A DNA stretch of 64,000 nt from CAZLMW01 sp964560875 (GTDB lineage: Bacteria; Myxococcota_A; UBA9042): contig CAZLMW010000013.1 of assembly GCA_964560875.1 (NCBI GenBank), positions 25,668 to 89,667 of the forward strand, in the 5' to 3' direction. A program made the translations under genes and the position numbers. Below, in pieces: positions 35,175 through 44,009 of this stretch. Each line of letters starts with the position of its first letter. Positions within the stretch are counted from its first letter, which is position 1. The notes under the pieces are model-generated. The model was not told the origin of the DNA and searched no databases. It saw nothing but the letters and a program-made list of their open reading frames with translations.

Positions 35175-36503
35175 CTACGACTTATCCTGGGCAGCTTTGG
35201 CGGCCTTTGCGGCCTTCGCAGCTTTGGCCTTGGCGATCTCGGCCTTGACCTTTTCGCTAGCGAGCCGCTGGGTGGTGGCCATGTGCAGTCGCTTACGAAC
35301 CGGCTGACTGGACACCGAGGCTGAGTCGGCTTGCACGGCTTTGACCGGCGCCGGGTCGTTGGGCGGGAGGCTGGTCGGCGGCGGGGCCTTGGACGCGATG
35401 TGCACGTCTTCGGGGAGCTTGCCGACGCTCAGGCGCGAGATGCGGCGTTCCTGCAGGAGCGCATAGGTCTCTTCGCGGCGCGCCCGTCCACTCGTGCGGC
35501 GTCGGCGCGGCTTATCGACCGTGACGGTGAGCTGGCTGTTGCGACGTTTCGTACGGGCGACCGCGCAGTCGCGCAGCGCGTCGCGCATCTCGGGCGCGGA
35601 TTGGTAACGGTCCGCCGCGTCTTTCTCGAGCGACTTCATGATCACGTCGGCGATGTCGGCTTCGAGGTCGGGCGCCGTCTCACTGAGCGGTTTAGCTGGC
35701 TGCGTGACGTGCGCCATCATCGTCATCAGCGCGTTGGCGCCCTTGTCGATCGGCAGCTGCAGCGCCGCGCATTCGTAGAGCACCACGCCGAGCGAGTAGA
35801 GGTCGCTGCGGCCATCCACCTCGCCGCGTCCGATCGCCTGTTCCGGGCTCATGTGCGAGGGGGTTCCGATCGGCTGGCCCGCCTGGGTCATCGCTGAGCC
35901 TTTCTCCCGGACGATGCCGAAGTCGAGCACCTTCACGATCTCGCGGTTGCCGAGCCGGTGCATGAAGATGTTCTCAGGCTTCATGTCGCGGTGGACGAGG
36001 CCATGGCCGTGGGCTTCCGCGAGGCTTTGCAGGACGCCGGTGCCGATCTGGGCAATCGTGCCGCTGGGCAGCGGTGCGCCGTCGCTCTTGGCGTCGGACA
36101 GACGCTTGCTTAGCGGCACACCGACCAACCTTTCCATCACCAGGAAGAGCTGCCCGTTCTGCGTTTGGCCGTAGTCGTAGACGCGGATCGTGTTGCCGTG
36201 CGTGAGCCTGGACGTGGTGTAGGCCTCGCGCACGAAGCGCAGCGTGGCCTCGTCACCTTCGGCGTTGAACGCCGGCGAGAGGACCTTGACCGCGAGGTTC
36301 ATGCCGTTGCGGAGGTCGGCGACGCCAAAGACCTTGCCGAAGCCGCCCTGGCCGATCAGCTCCTTGATCTCAAACCGGTCGCCGAGCACCGAGCCAGGTT
36401 GGATTTCTTTGCCGGTGCCCTGGACCACGCGCAGCGTCGGAACACCGTCGTCCGGGCAGCGCCGTTTCTTGCTGATCGTGCCGCAGACGGCGCAGCGTCG
36501 CAT
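35175..36503 (-). CDS. Hanks-type Ser/Thr protein kinase with N-terminal zinc-ribbon-like motif
   Basis: Start ATG 36503 gives 442 residues. The N-terminus has CAVCGTISKKRRCPDDG, a zinc-binding-like CxxC...C motif frequent in myxobacterial kinases. The kinase core is complete: Gly loop LIGQGGFGKVFGV, Lys in NLAVKVLS, catalytic loop HGLVHRDMKPENIF, DFG in VLDFGIVREKG, activation-segment end GTPSHMSPEQA. No transmembrane helix or extracellular sensor follows. Instead there is a basic linker and an Ala/Lys-rich coiled tail ending AKAAQDKS. It is therefore cytosolic. It lies 67 bases downstream of the double UvrA gene on the same strand, so cotranscription is possible. Confidence 0.93.
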   Translation of the reverse strand: MRRCAVCGTISKKRRCPDDGVPTLRVVQGTGKEIQPGSVLGDRFEIKELIGQGGFGKVFGVADLRNGMNLAVKVLSPAFNAEGDEATLRFVREAYTTSRLTHGNTIRVYDYGQTQNGQLFLVMERLVGVPLSKRLSDAKSDGAPLPSGTIAQIGTGVLQSLAEAHGHGLVHRDMKPENIFMHRLGNREIVKVLDFGIVREKGSAMTQAGQPIGTPSHMSPEQAIGRGEVDGRSDLYSLGVVLYECAALQLPIDKGANALMTMMAHVTQPAKPLSETAPDLEADIADVIMKSLEKDAADRYQSAPEMRDALRDCAVARTKRRNSQLTVTVDKPRRRRTSGRARREETYALLQERRISRLSVGKLPEDVHIASKAPPPTSLPPNDPAPVKAVQADSASVSSQPVRKRLHMATTQRLASEKVKAEIAKAKAAKAAKAAKAAQDKS

Positions 36504-36570
36504 GAAGGTCCCCCGGGTCGCGCGAGTATCCCGCCGCGTCGCCCATGGGGTCAATGGCGGTATCGGTCTG

Positions 36571-39500
36571 TCACGCGCGATGTCCAGACCGCAGCGCGCG
36601 TGCCGTTGGCGTGTCGGTGTCCGCGTCGATGTAGGGAACGACGCCGCCTTGCCAGAGCACCTCGCCGCCCGCGTCGCCGCCGCCGGGGCCGAGATCGACC
36701 AACCAGTCCGCTTCGAGCAGCAGGTCGATGTTGTGTTCGATGACGATCAGCGTGTCGCCGCGGTCGACGAGATCGTGCAGCACGTCCATCAGCCGGCGTT
36801 GATCGGCGAGGTGCAAACCCGTCGTCGGTTCGTCGAGCACGTACAAGGTCTCGCTATGACGGCGGCGGGCCAGCTCGGCGACCAGCTTGATCCGTTGCGC
36901 CTCGCCGCCCGAAAGCGTGTTGGAGCCCTGGCCGAGCCGCAGGTAGCCAAGGCCCATTTTACAAGCCATGCGCAGGGGTCTGGCCACGGCGCTGACCGAA
37001 GCGAAATGATCGGCGGCGTCTTGAATCGCCATCCCGAGCACGTCGGCGACGCTCGCGCCGTTGTGGCGGACTTGCAGTGTCCGCGCGTCGTATCGGGCGC
37101 CGCTACAGCCCTCGCAGTTGACGTATCCGGCGGGCAGAAAGCTCATCTCGAGTTTGCGTTTTCCCGCGCCTTTGCAGCTCTCGCATCGTCCGCCTGGCAC
37201 GTTGAACGAAAAGCCGCTCGGGGTCAGGCCAAGCACCTTCGCGTCGGGCAGGCTGGCGAAGAAGCGGCGGATCGGGTCGAACACCTTGAGGTACGTCGCA
37301 GGACAGGACCTGGGCGTGCGGCCGATCGGGCTCTGATCGACCTCGGCGATGCGGCCGATGCCTTCCAGTCCGTCCAGCGTGACGACTTCGGCGAATCGGT
37401 GGTCTTCGTCACCCAGCCACCCTCTGCCTTCACGCACGAGCAGATCCCGCACAAGGGTCGACTTGCCCGAGCCGCTAACCCCGCTGACGACGTTGAATCG
37501 ACCGCGCATAAACGACGCGTCGGCGCCATGCAGGTTGTTGCGGTGCGCTCCCCGGATCGCGATCGGCTCCGCACCGGCGAGATCTCGGGGCTCCGTGCGG
37601 CTGCGACGGGTGCTCGCATCGCGCAAGACCTTCGCCGTTGGTGAGTCGTCCCGCTTGAGCAACGCCGCAAGGGGGCCTTCGTGGATGACCGTGCCGCCGT
37701 GTTCACCGCCGCCGGGGCCGAGCTCGATGACATGGTCGGCTTGGCGGATCGTCGCCTCGTCGTGTTCGACCACGAGCAGCCCACTGCCCCTCTTTCGCAG
37801 CGCCTGGAACGCGGCGAGCAAGCGCTGGTTGTCGGCCGGATGCAGCCCGATCGACGGTTCATCGAGCACGTACAACACGCCGCGGAGGTTGGACGCCAGC
37901 TGCGCCGCGAGCCGGATGCGCTGCGACTCGCCCCCGCTCAACGTCACGGCGCCGCGGCCGAGCGCGAGATAGGAGAGCCCGATCTGTTCGAGCAGCTCAC
38001 AGCGCGTGCGCACTTCCCGCACGATGCCTTCTGCCACGATCGCCTCGCGCCGCCGCCATTTGAGCCCGCCAAGCGCGTCAGACAATGCCTTCGGTGTCAT
38101 GGCGACGAGCCCGTCGATGGTCCGCTGGCCGATGGTCACGGCGCGCGCTTCGGCCCGCACCCGACTGCCGCCACAAGCGCTGCACGCTTGCACGATACGA
38201 AGCGTGTGGTTCTCGCCCTCTCGCGCTTGTTTTTCAAAGTCGGCACCAGCCTGTTCCGCGGTCGATTTCGTGGCGCGGTTGCGGCGTCGGCGGCGCTTCT
38301 TCTTCTTCTTGGGCTCGACCGGCACCGGCTCCACCCCGCTGCCCGTGCAGTGGGGGCACCAGCCGCGCTTGGAGGTAAACGAAAAGAGCAGCGGGTCGGG
38401 CGGTTCGACGCTGATATCGCAGCTTCCGCAGTGTCGGTCGCGCGCGAAGACGACCGCTTCGCCATCGGCTTGTCGGCACACGACGGTTCCGTCACCGGCG
38501 GCGATCGCGGCTTCGACCGCGTTGATCAACGGCCGCACCTTCCACTGGTTTCGGGTCGTGCTCTCGGCCGTCCACGGCAAGCGCGCGATCACCTCGTCGA
38601 TGTCGTGCGCGACGTAGCGACGCAGCTGCGGGACGGCGCGGGTCGGCAGCAAACGCCCATCGATGTGGACAAACCGGCGACCGGCGTCCCGGCATTTCTC
38701 GATGACGTCGCGATGGTGGCCTTTGCGCCCGCGGATGAGCGGCGTCATCACGTACAGCGGCGCCCCGCGAAAACGTCTGCGAATCGACGCGGCGATATCG
38801 GACGTCTTCTGGGCGGAAACGGGCTCGCCACAGGTCGGGCAGCGTTGCGTTCCGCAGCGCGCGAACAACAGGCGCAGGTAGGGATAGATGTCGGTGAGCG
38901 TCGCGACGGTCGACCGCATTCCGCCGCGCGTCGTGCGCTGGGCGATGGCCACGGTCGGGGGTAGCCCGCGGAGGCTGTCGACGTCGGGCCGCGCGATCGG
39001 AGGTAGGTATTGGCGTGCGTAGGGGGATAGACAGTCGAGGAACCGGCGCTGGCCTTCCGCGAACAACACGTCGAACGCCAGCGAGCTCTTGCCCGAACCG
39101 CTCAAGCCTGTCACCACGGTCAGTCGGTCCCGCGGGACGTCGATGTCGAGGTTACGCAGGTTGTGGACCCGGGCCCCGCGCACCTGGATTTGACCGGAGT
39201 CGCCGATCACACGTTGCGCGGCGGTTGTTGCGTGCTCCCCGCCATCGCCGTCGCGCGGTTGCGCGGCCTTGGTCGGTTCGTCGCGATGTTTGCGCATGTA
39301 GTCGGCGGTGATCGTGTCGCCGCGCTTGACGAGCCGATCCGCGGTGCCGGTGAACACGATCTTGCCCCCGCCAGGTCCACCCTCGGGCCCGAGCTCGATC
39401 ACATGCTCGGCCGCAGCGATGACGTCGAGGTTGTGCTCGATGACGATCACCGTGTTGCCGGCGTCCACGAGGCGACGCATGCATTCGATCAGCACGCGGA

Positions 39501-42261
39501 CATCGGCCACATGCAGACCGGTGGATGGCTCGTCGAGGAGCATCAGGGCCCCGCGGGTTCGCGCGCACAGCAGGTGGTGGGCGATCTTGAGCCGCTGGCT
39601 CTCCCCGCCTGAGAGTGTGGCGAGGCTTTGACCCAGTCGCAGGTAGCCAAGTCCGAGCTCGACCATCGCGGCGAACGGCCGACAGAGGCGGCGATCATCG
39701 GTGAAGTTGGCGACCACCTCGCTGGCTGTCATCGCCAGGAAATCGGCGACGGTGCGGCCGCGATGTTTGACCTGCAACACCTCGCGTGAAAAGCGCTGAC
39801 CGCCACAGGCCTCACACGCGATGCGCACGTCGGAGAGGAACTGCATGTCGACGATCTCGACGCCGGCCCCTTCGCACACGTCGCAGCGCCCGCCCTTGGT
39901 GTTGAAGCTGAAGGTCGAGGCCGTGTAGCCGCGGTCTTTGGCCAGGTCTTCGGCGGCGAGTCGGCGTCGAATCGCGTCCCACGCCTTGAGGTAGGTTGCG
40001 CAATTGGCCCGCGTGCTGCCGGCGATGGGCGCCTGTTGCACCAGCACGACATCCTGGACGCCGTCCAGCCCGATCAGCTCACGGCAAGCGCCGGGAGGTT
40101 CGGTCGCGCGGCCGAGCCGGCGGAGCATGTGCCGATACAGCACCTCGTCGATGAGCGTGGATTTGCCCGATCCCGACACGCCACAAACCGCGTTGAGGGC
40201 GCCCCGCTTGAAGCGCACGCTGCGGATGTCCAGGTTGCGCGCCGAGACCCCGCGCAGCACGAGCCAGGGGTTGCTGCTCACGCCCGCGAATCCCCGTTTG
40301 CGGGCGATGGTTCGGGCCCGCTGGGCGATCGCAACAGCGCGCGTGTCGGCAGGTGACTCTTCGGTTGGTAGGGGGCTGGCGGGCGGCGTGGTGCGGCCAA
40401 GCAGGTAGTCGGCGGTCGGTCCCGCGACGTCTTCGCCGATCGCGTCTGGCGGCCCCGCATAGACGATTTGTCCGCCGTGTTCGCCGGCGCCGGGCCCCAG
40501 ATCCACGAGGTAATCCGCGGCGAGAATGAGCGCCGGGTCATGTTCGACGACGACCACCGAGTTGCCGGCCGTGACCAGCCGTCGAAGGATGCCGAGCAGG
40601 CGTTCAGTGTCGCGCGGATGCAGGCCGACGCTGGGTTCGTCGAGCACGTAGAGCACCTGGCTCAGCCCGCTGGCGAGCGCGGTAACGAGCTGAACGCGCT
40701 GAAGCTCGCCACCTGACAGCGTCCGTCCGGCCCGATCGAGCGCGAGGTACGACAAGCCCAACTCGTGCAGCAGTCCGACCCGTCGGCGCAGCTCCTCGAG
40801 CGGTTGATCCAGCGCTTTTCCGGTGGCCGGCATCACCGCGAGCCGCCCGAGCTTTTCGACCACGTCTTCGATCGGCGCGGCCAACCACTGCGGCAGCGCC
40901 CAGCCATCGAGCTTCCAGGCGAGCGATTCGGGTTTGAGCCGGGCTCCCTTGCACTGCGGACACGGCTTGTAGGTCCGGTACCGCGCGAGCTGCACGCGGA
41001 CATGCATCCGATAGCTGCGCGCTTGCAGCCAGTCGAACCACGCGCGGAGCGAGTAGAAGGCGGGTGCGTCGTCGTCCGGGTAGCCGTCGATGATCCAGCG
41101 CTTGTGTTCGTCGGAGAGCTTGCGCCAGGGCACATCGTCGGGAATGCCGACGGCCTCGCAAAACGTGTACAGCTGCTTGCGTTCCCAGCCTGTCTTCTTG
41201 GTCGCCCACGGCCGGATCGCCTTGTTCTTCAGGCTGTTCTTGCTGCCGCGCAGGGTGAGGTTGGGATCGGGGATGCAGCGGTCCCAGTCGATCTTCATGA
41301 TTCGCCCGAAACCGTTGCAGTGTTCGCAGGCGCCGAGCGGGGAGTTGTACGAAAACAGGCTCGGAGACGGGTCGGGCAGCTCGCTGTCGCAGCTCAAACA
41401 ACGGAGTGACGCGGTCGCGCGATAGCGTCTCAAGCCGCCTTCTTCGCGCTGCACATCCAGCAGCTTGATGCCTTCGAGGGTCGCGCCGTCCACCCACAGG
41501 TCCGCGATGCCGTCGCCGCGCCGCATCGCCTGGTCGACCGAGTCGTGCAGCCGGGCGGTATCTGTCGCCGCCAGCTTGAGCCGGTCTTGCAGCACCGCCA
41601 GCTCGCCATCGAGCCACTCCGCGTCCGGCAGGTCGGCGACTTGAACCACACGGCCATCGCGCCAGAGTCGGCTGTACCCGGCGACGAGCAGCCCGTTGCG
41701 CACCGCATTGACGGCCGACAGCCCCGGCACCCGCAGCGGGAAGGTCACCAGCGCTTTGCGACCATCGCCCGCCACCGCGACCTCATCGGCCACTTGAGCG
41801 GGATGCAACCGCGCCATTTCCCGGCCACAGCTCGGACAGGTCGGCAGCGCCTGCGCCGCGAACACGATCTTTAGATAGTCCAGCACGTCCGTCAGCGTCG
41901 CCACGGTCGCCCGCGACGCCCGCATCCGTTTGCCCTGTTGCAGCGCGACGGTCGGCACAATGCCTTGAATCGAGTCCGCCTCGGGGCGCGGCATCCGCTG
42001 CATGAACTGGCGCGCGTAGCTGCTCAGGCACTCGACGTAGCGACGCTGACCCTCGGCATAGAGCGTGTCGAACGCCAGGGAGCTCTTGCCCGAGCCGCTC
42101 ACCCCGGTGATCGCGACAAGCTTGCCCAGCGGCAGGTCGAGATCGATGCCCTGCAGGTTGTTTTGGCGGACCCCACGCAGCGCCACCACGCCGGCGGCCA
42201 GCGACTTCCTCTGGGGCCTTTTCTGCGGCTTGTTGGCAGGACTTTTGGACGGCACGTTCAT
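36571..42261 (-). CDS. Tandem double UvrA (excinuclease ABC subunit A-like, four ABC modules)
   Basis: UvrA recognises DNA damage and loads UvrB; normal UvrA is ~940 residues. This protein has 1896 residues (start ATG 42261) and contains two complete UvrA copies. Copy 1 spans residues ~25-1000 and copy 2 ~1024-1896. Walker A motifs occur at about residues 50 (GVSGSGKSSLAFDTLYAEGQ), 699 (GVSGSGKSTLIDEVLY), 1054 (GLSGSGKSSLAFDVLFAEGQ) and 1599 (GVSGSGKSTLVRDLL). The signatures are LSGGELQRVQL, LSGGESQRLKI, LSGGESQRIRL and LSGGEAQRIKL. Both copies keep their zinc-finger cysteines (CLSCDSELPD, CDVCEGAGVEI; CGSCDISVEPP, CESCKGAGKRK). The usual UvrA acts as a homodimer, so this chain may act as a built-in dimer. 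It could serve repair, or drug tolerance like UvrA paralogues of antibiotic producers. Confidence 0.93.
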   Translation of the reverse strand: MNVPSKSPANKPQKRPQRKSLAAGVVALRGVRQNNLQGIDLDLPLGKLVAITGVSGSGKSSLAFDTLYAEGQRRYVECLSSYARQFMQRMPRPEADSIQGIVPTVALQQGKRMRASRATVATLTDVLDYLKIVFAAQALPTCPSCGREMARLHPAQVADEVAVAGDGRKALVTFPLRVPGLSAVNAVRNGLLVAGYSRLWRDGRVVQVADLPDAEWLDGELAVLQDRLKLAATDTARLHDSVDQAMRRGDGIADLWVDGATLEGIKLLDVQREEGGLRRYRATASLRCLSCDSELPDPSPSLFSYNSPLGACEHCNGFGRIMKIDWDRCIPDPNLTLRGSKNSLKNKAIRPWATKKTGWERKQLYTFCEAVGIPDDVPWRKLSDEHKRWIIDGYPDDDAPAFYSLRAWFDWLQARSYRMHVRVQLARYRTYKPCPQCKGARLKPESLAWKLDGWALPQWLAAPIEDVVEKLGRLAVMPATGKALDQPLEELRRRVGLLHELGLSYLALDRAGRTLSGGELQRVQLVTALASGLSQVLYVLDEPSVGLHPRDTERLLGILRRLVTAGNSVVVVEHDPALILAADYLVDLGPGAGEHGGQIVYAGPPDAIGEDVAGPTADYLLGRTTPPASPLPTEESPADTRAVAIAQRARTIARKRGFAGVSSNPWLVLRGVSARNLDIRSVRFKRGALNAVCGVSGSGKSTLIDEVLYRHMLRRLGRATEPPGACRELIGLDGVQDVVLVQQAPIAGSTRANCATYLKAWDAIRRRLAAEDLAKDRGYTASTFSFNTKGGRCDVCEGAGVEIVDMQFLSDVRIACEACGGQRFSREVLQVKHRGRTVADFLAMTASEVVANFTDDRRLCRPFAAMVELGLGYLRLGQSLATLSGGESQRLKIAHHLLCARTRGALMLLDEPSTGLHVADVRVLIECMRRLVDAGNTVIVIEHNLDVIAAAEHVIELGPEGGPGGGKIVFTGTADRLVKRGDTITADYMRKHRDEPTKAAQPRDGDGGEHATTAAQRVIGDSGQIQVRGARVHNLRNLDIDVPRDRLTVVTGLSGSGKSSLAFDVLFAEGQRRFLDCLSPYARQYLPPIARPDVDSLRGLPPTVAIAQRTTRGGMRSTVATLTDIYPYLRLLFARCGTQRCPTCGEPVSAQKTSDIAASIRRRFRGAPLYVMTPLIRGRKGHHRDVIEKCRDAGRRFVHIDGRLLPTRAVPQLRRYVAHDIDEVIARLPWTAESTTRNQWKVRPLINAVEAAIAAGDGTVVCRQADGEAVVFARDRHCGSCDISVEPPDPLLFSFTSKRGWCPHCTGSGVEPVPVEPKKKKKRRRRRNRATKSTAEQAGADFEKQAREGENHTLRIVQACSACGGSRVRAEARAVTIGQRTIDGLVAMTPKALSDALGGLKWRRREAIVAEGIVREVRTRCELLEQIGLSYLALGRGAVTLSGGESQRIRLAAQLASNLRGVLYVLDEPSIGLHPADNQRLLAAFQALRKRGSGLLVVEHDEATIRQADHVIELGPGGGEHGGTVIHEGPLAALLKRDDSPTAKVLRDASTRRSRTEPRDLAGAEPIAIRGAHRNNLHGADASFMRGRFNVVSGVSGSGKSTLVRDLLVREGRGWLGDEDHRFAEVVTLDGLEGIGRIAEVDQSPIGRTPRSCPATYLKVFDPIRRFFASLPDAKVLGLTPSGFSFNVPGGRCESCKGAGKRKLEMSFLPAGYVNCEGCSGARYDARTLQVRHNGASVADVLGMAIQDAADHFASVSAVARPLRMACKMGLGYLRLGQGSNTLSGGEAQRIKLVAELARRRHSETLYVLDEPTTGLHLADQRRLMDVLHDLVDRGDTLIVIEHNIDLLLEADWLVDLGPGGGDAGGEVLWQGGVVPYIDADTDTPTARALRSGHRA

Positions 42262-42479
42262 CGATGCCCGGAAGCGAGGGGCGGCGAGCATGCCGGTCCG
42301 ATCCACCGGCGGCAACGACACGACCGACCACAGCGTGAAAAGACGGCGTTTGCCGAGCGCGGCGCCGAGGTGGGGCAAACCACGCACTGAAATAGCGGAC
42401 CGCAGGCCTTGCATGTTGGGTCACCGCGTATCGATCCAACTCTCATCGCCAAACCCACCGGCCTCGGACCGAGCTGTGC
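42262..42479. other. Divergent upstream region of uvrA-like and radical SAM genes
   Basis: 218 bases between two divergent starts. I looked for a LexA/SOS-type palindrome near the UvrA-like gene and saw none that is convincing. No ribosome site is clear on the UvrA side, so its start might lie further upstream (ATG 42291 or 42414). Confidence 0.4.
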
Positions 42480-43994
42480 ATGTCGAAAAAGCTGCGAGTC
42501 AAACTGATCACACTGCCGTGGGAGCTCGAAGTCCCCACCCTCTCCCTTGCCTGCCTCGCCGCGGTCACGCCGCGCAAACATTTCGACGTGTGCATCGTCG
42601 ACTTGCTCCGCGAACGGCTGGTGCTCGACGAACCCGTGGATCTCGTGGGCATCTCGGCCTCGACCCCGCGCATCAACGCCGCCTACGCCCTCGCCGATAT
42701 CTACCGGGAACGCGGCGTCAAGGTCGTGCTCGGCGGCCATCACGTCACGGCGCTACCCGATGAAGGCCTGCTCCACGCCGACGCCATCGTGCGCGGTGAA
42801 GGCGAGGGCGCCTGGCTGCAGATCTGTCGGCAGATGCTCGAAGACCCCGGGTCGATCGGCGGCATCTACGACGTCCCTGCACCGGATCTGGCCACGCTGC
42901 CCCAGCCGCGCACCGAGCTGATGAAGCTGCACCGCTACCAGCGCTACTACTACCCGGTCCTCGCGACCCGCGGCTGCCCCCAGACATGCGGCTTCTGTTT
43001 CGCCAAGAAGATGACCTTCGGCTACCGAACCCACCCGCTGCGCTACGTCATCGAACAGGTCCGCAACCGGCCCAAGTGGGTCAAGGCGATGTACTTCGTC
43101 GATGACAACCTCGCCGGCGACATCGACTACGCACGCGACCTCTTTCGCGAGCTCAAGCGCTACAAGGTCCCGTTCGGGATGCAGGTGCGCCACGAATTCA
43201 GCCACGACCCCGAAAACCTCCGATTGGCGCGGGAGGCGGGCTGCTGCCTCATCTCGTCGGGCTACGAATCGGTCAACCAGACGTCGCTCGATCGCGTGGG
43301 CAAGAGCGCTACCGCCACGATGTACAAGGAGATCATCAACGCGATCCAGGGCCACGGCATGATCGCGTCGGGCAACTGGATGTTCGGTTTTGACTGGGAC
43401 ACGCCCGACATCTTCGAGCAAACCTGGGCGTTCCTGCGCGAAAGCGGCATCACCCACAGCAGCTTCACCGTCGAGATCCCCTTTCCGGGTACCGCGGGCT
43501 TCAAACGCTACCAGCGCGAGGGCCGCATCCTGACGACGAACTACGACGCGTATTCGGGCAAAGACAGCGTCGTGCATCGCCCCAAGCAGATGTCGCCGCA
43601 AGAGCTCCGCGACGGCATCCGCTGGCTGGCCCGCAAGTACTATTCGGTGCGTCACCGGTCGCGCATCTGGAAGGACAGCCTGGCCAACAAGAACCTGTTT
43701 GCGGAGTACGCGGGGCTGCAGCGTCCCGTCGCGGTAACGGCCCTCAACGCCTACCAGGTGTGGCTTTGGAAACGCCGCATGACGCCGTCGTTGACGTGGC
43801 TGGCCTCGCGCCTCGTGCGCTTGAACAAACACACCTACGTCCGCGACCGTCTTCGCGGCACCAACTTCTGGCAGACCCGCTTTCCGGCCACCAACCCCGG
43901 CACGTTCGACCTCATCAGCGGCTCGCGCTTTGCCGATGACCCGGCGTCGATGGGCTTCAAGGAAAAGCGGCTGGTCACCTCCTGGTCGCCGTAG
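42480..43994 (+). CDS. B12-binding-domain radical SAM protein
   Basis: The 504-residue enzyme starts with a cobalamin-binding-like Rossmann domain (KLITLPWELEVPTLSLACLA, VDLVGISAS, GVKVVLGGHHVTALP, DAIVRGEGEGAWLQI). The radical SAM core follows, with the 4Fe-4S motif LATRGCPQTCGFCFAKK and AMYFVDDNLAGDIDYARDL. A ~150-residue C-terminal helical region ends with residues rich in Trp/Arg. Members include methylases and oxidative enzymes acting on unactivated carbons, often in hopanoid, lipid or secondary metabolism; the substrate is not evident. The following gene starts 15 bases later on the same strand. Confidence 0.92.
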   Translation: MSKKLRVKLITLPWELEVPTLSLACLAAVTPRKHFDVCIVDLLRERLVLDEPVDLVGISASTPRINAAYALADIYRERGVKVVLGGHHVTALPDEGLLHADAIVRGEGEGAWLQICRQMLEDPGSIGGIYDVPAPDLATLPQPRTELMKLHRYQRYYYPVLATRGCPQTCGFCFAKKMTFGYRTHPLRYVIEQVRNRPKWVKAMYFVDDNLAGDIDYARDLFRELKRYKVPFGMQVRHEFSHDPENLRLAREAGCCLISSGYESVNQTSLDRVGKSATATMYKEIINAIQGHGMIASGNWMFGFDWDTPDIFEQTWAFLRESGITHSSFTVEIPFPGTAGFKRYQREGRILTTNYDAYSGKDSVVHRPKQMSPQELRDGIRWLARKYYSVRHRSRIWKDSLANKNLFAEYAGLQRPVAVTALNAYQVWLWKRRMTPSLTWLASRLVRLNKHTYVRDRLRGTNFWQTRFPATNPGTFDLISGSRFADDPASMGFKEKRLVTSWSP

Positions 43995-44009
43995 GAGACT
44001 GCGAGCGAC

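Noticed and set aside
42262..42479. LexA/SOS box upstream of the UvrA-like gene
   Set aside because: No palindrome close to known SOS-box consensus sequences could be found by eye.
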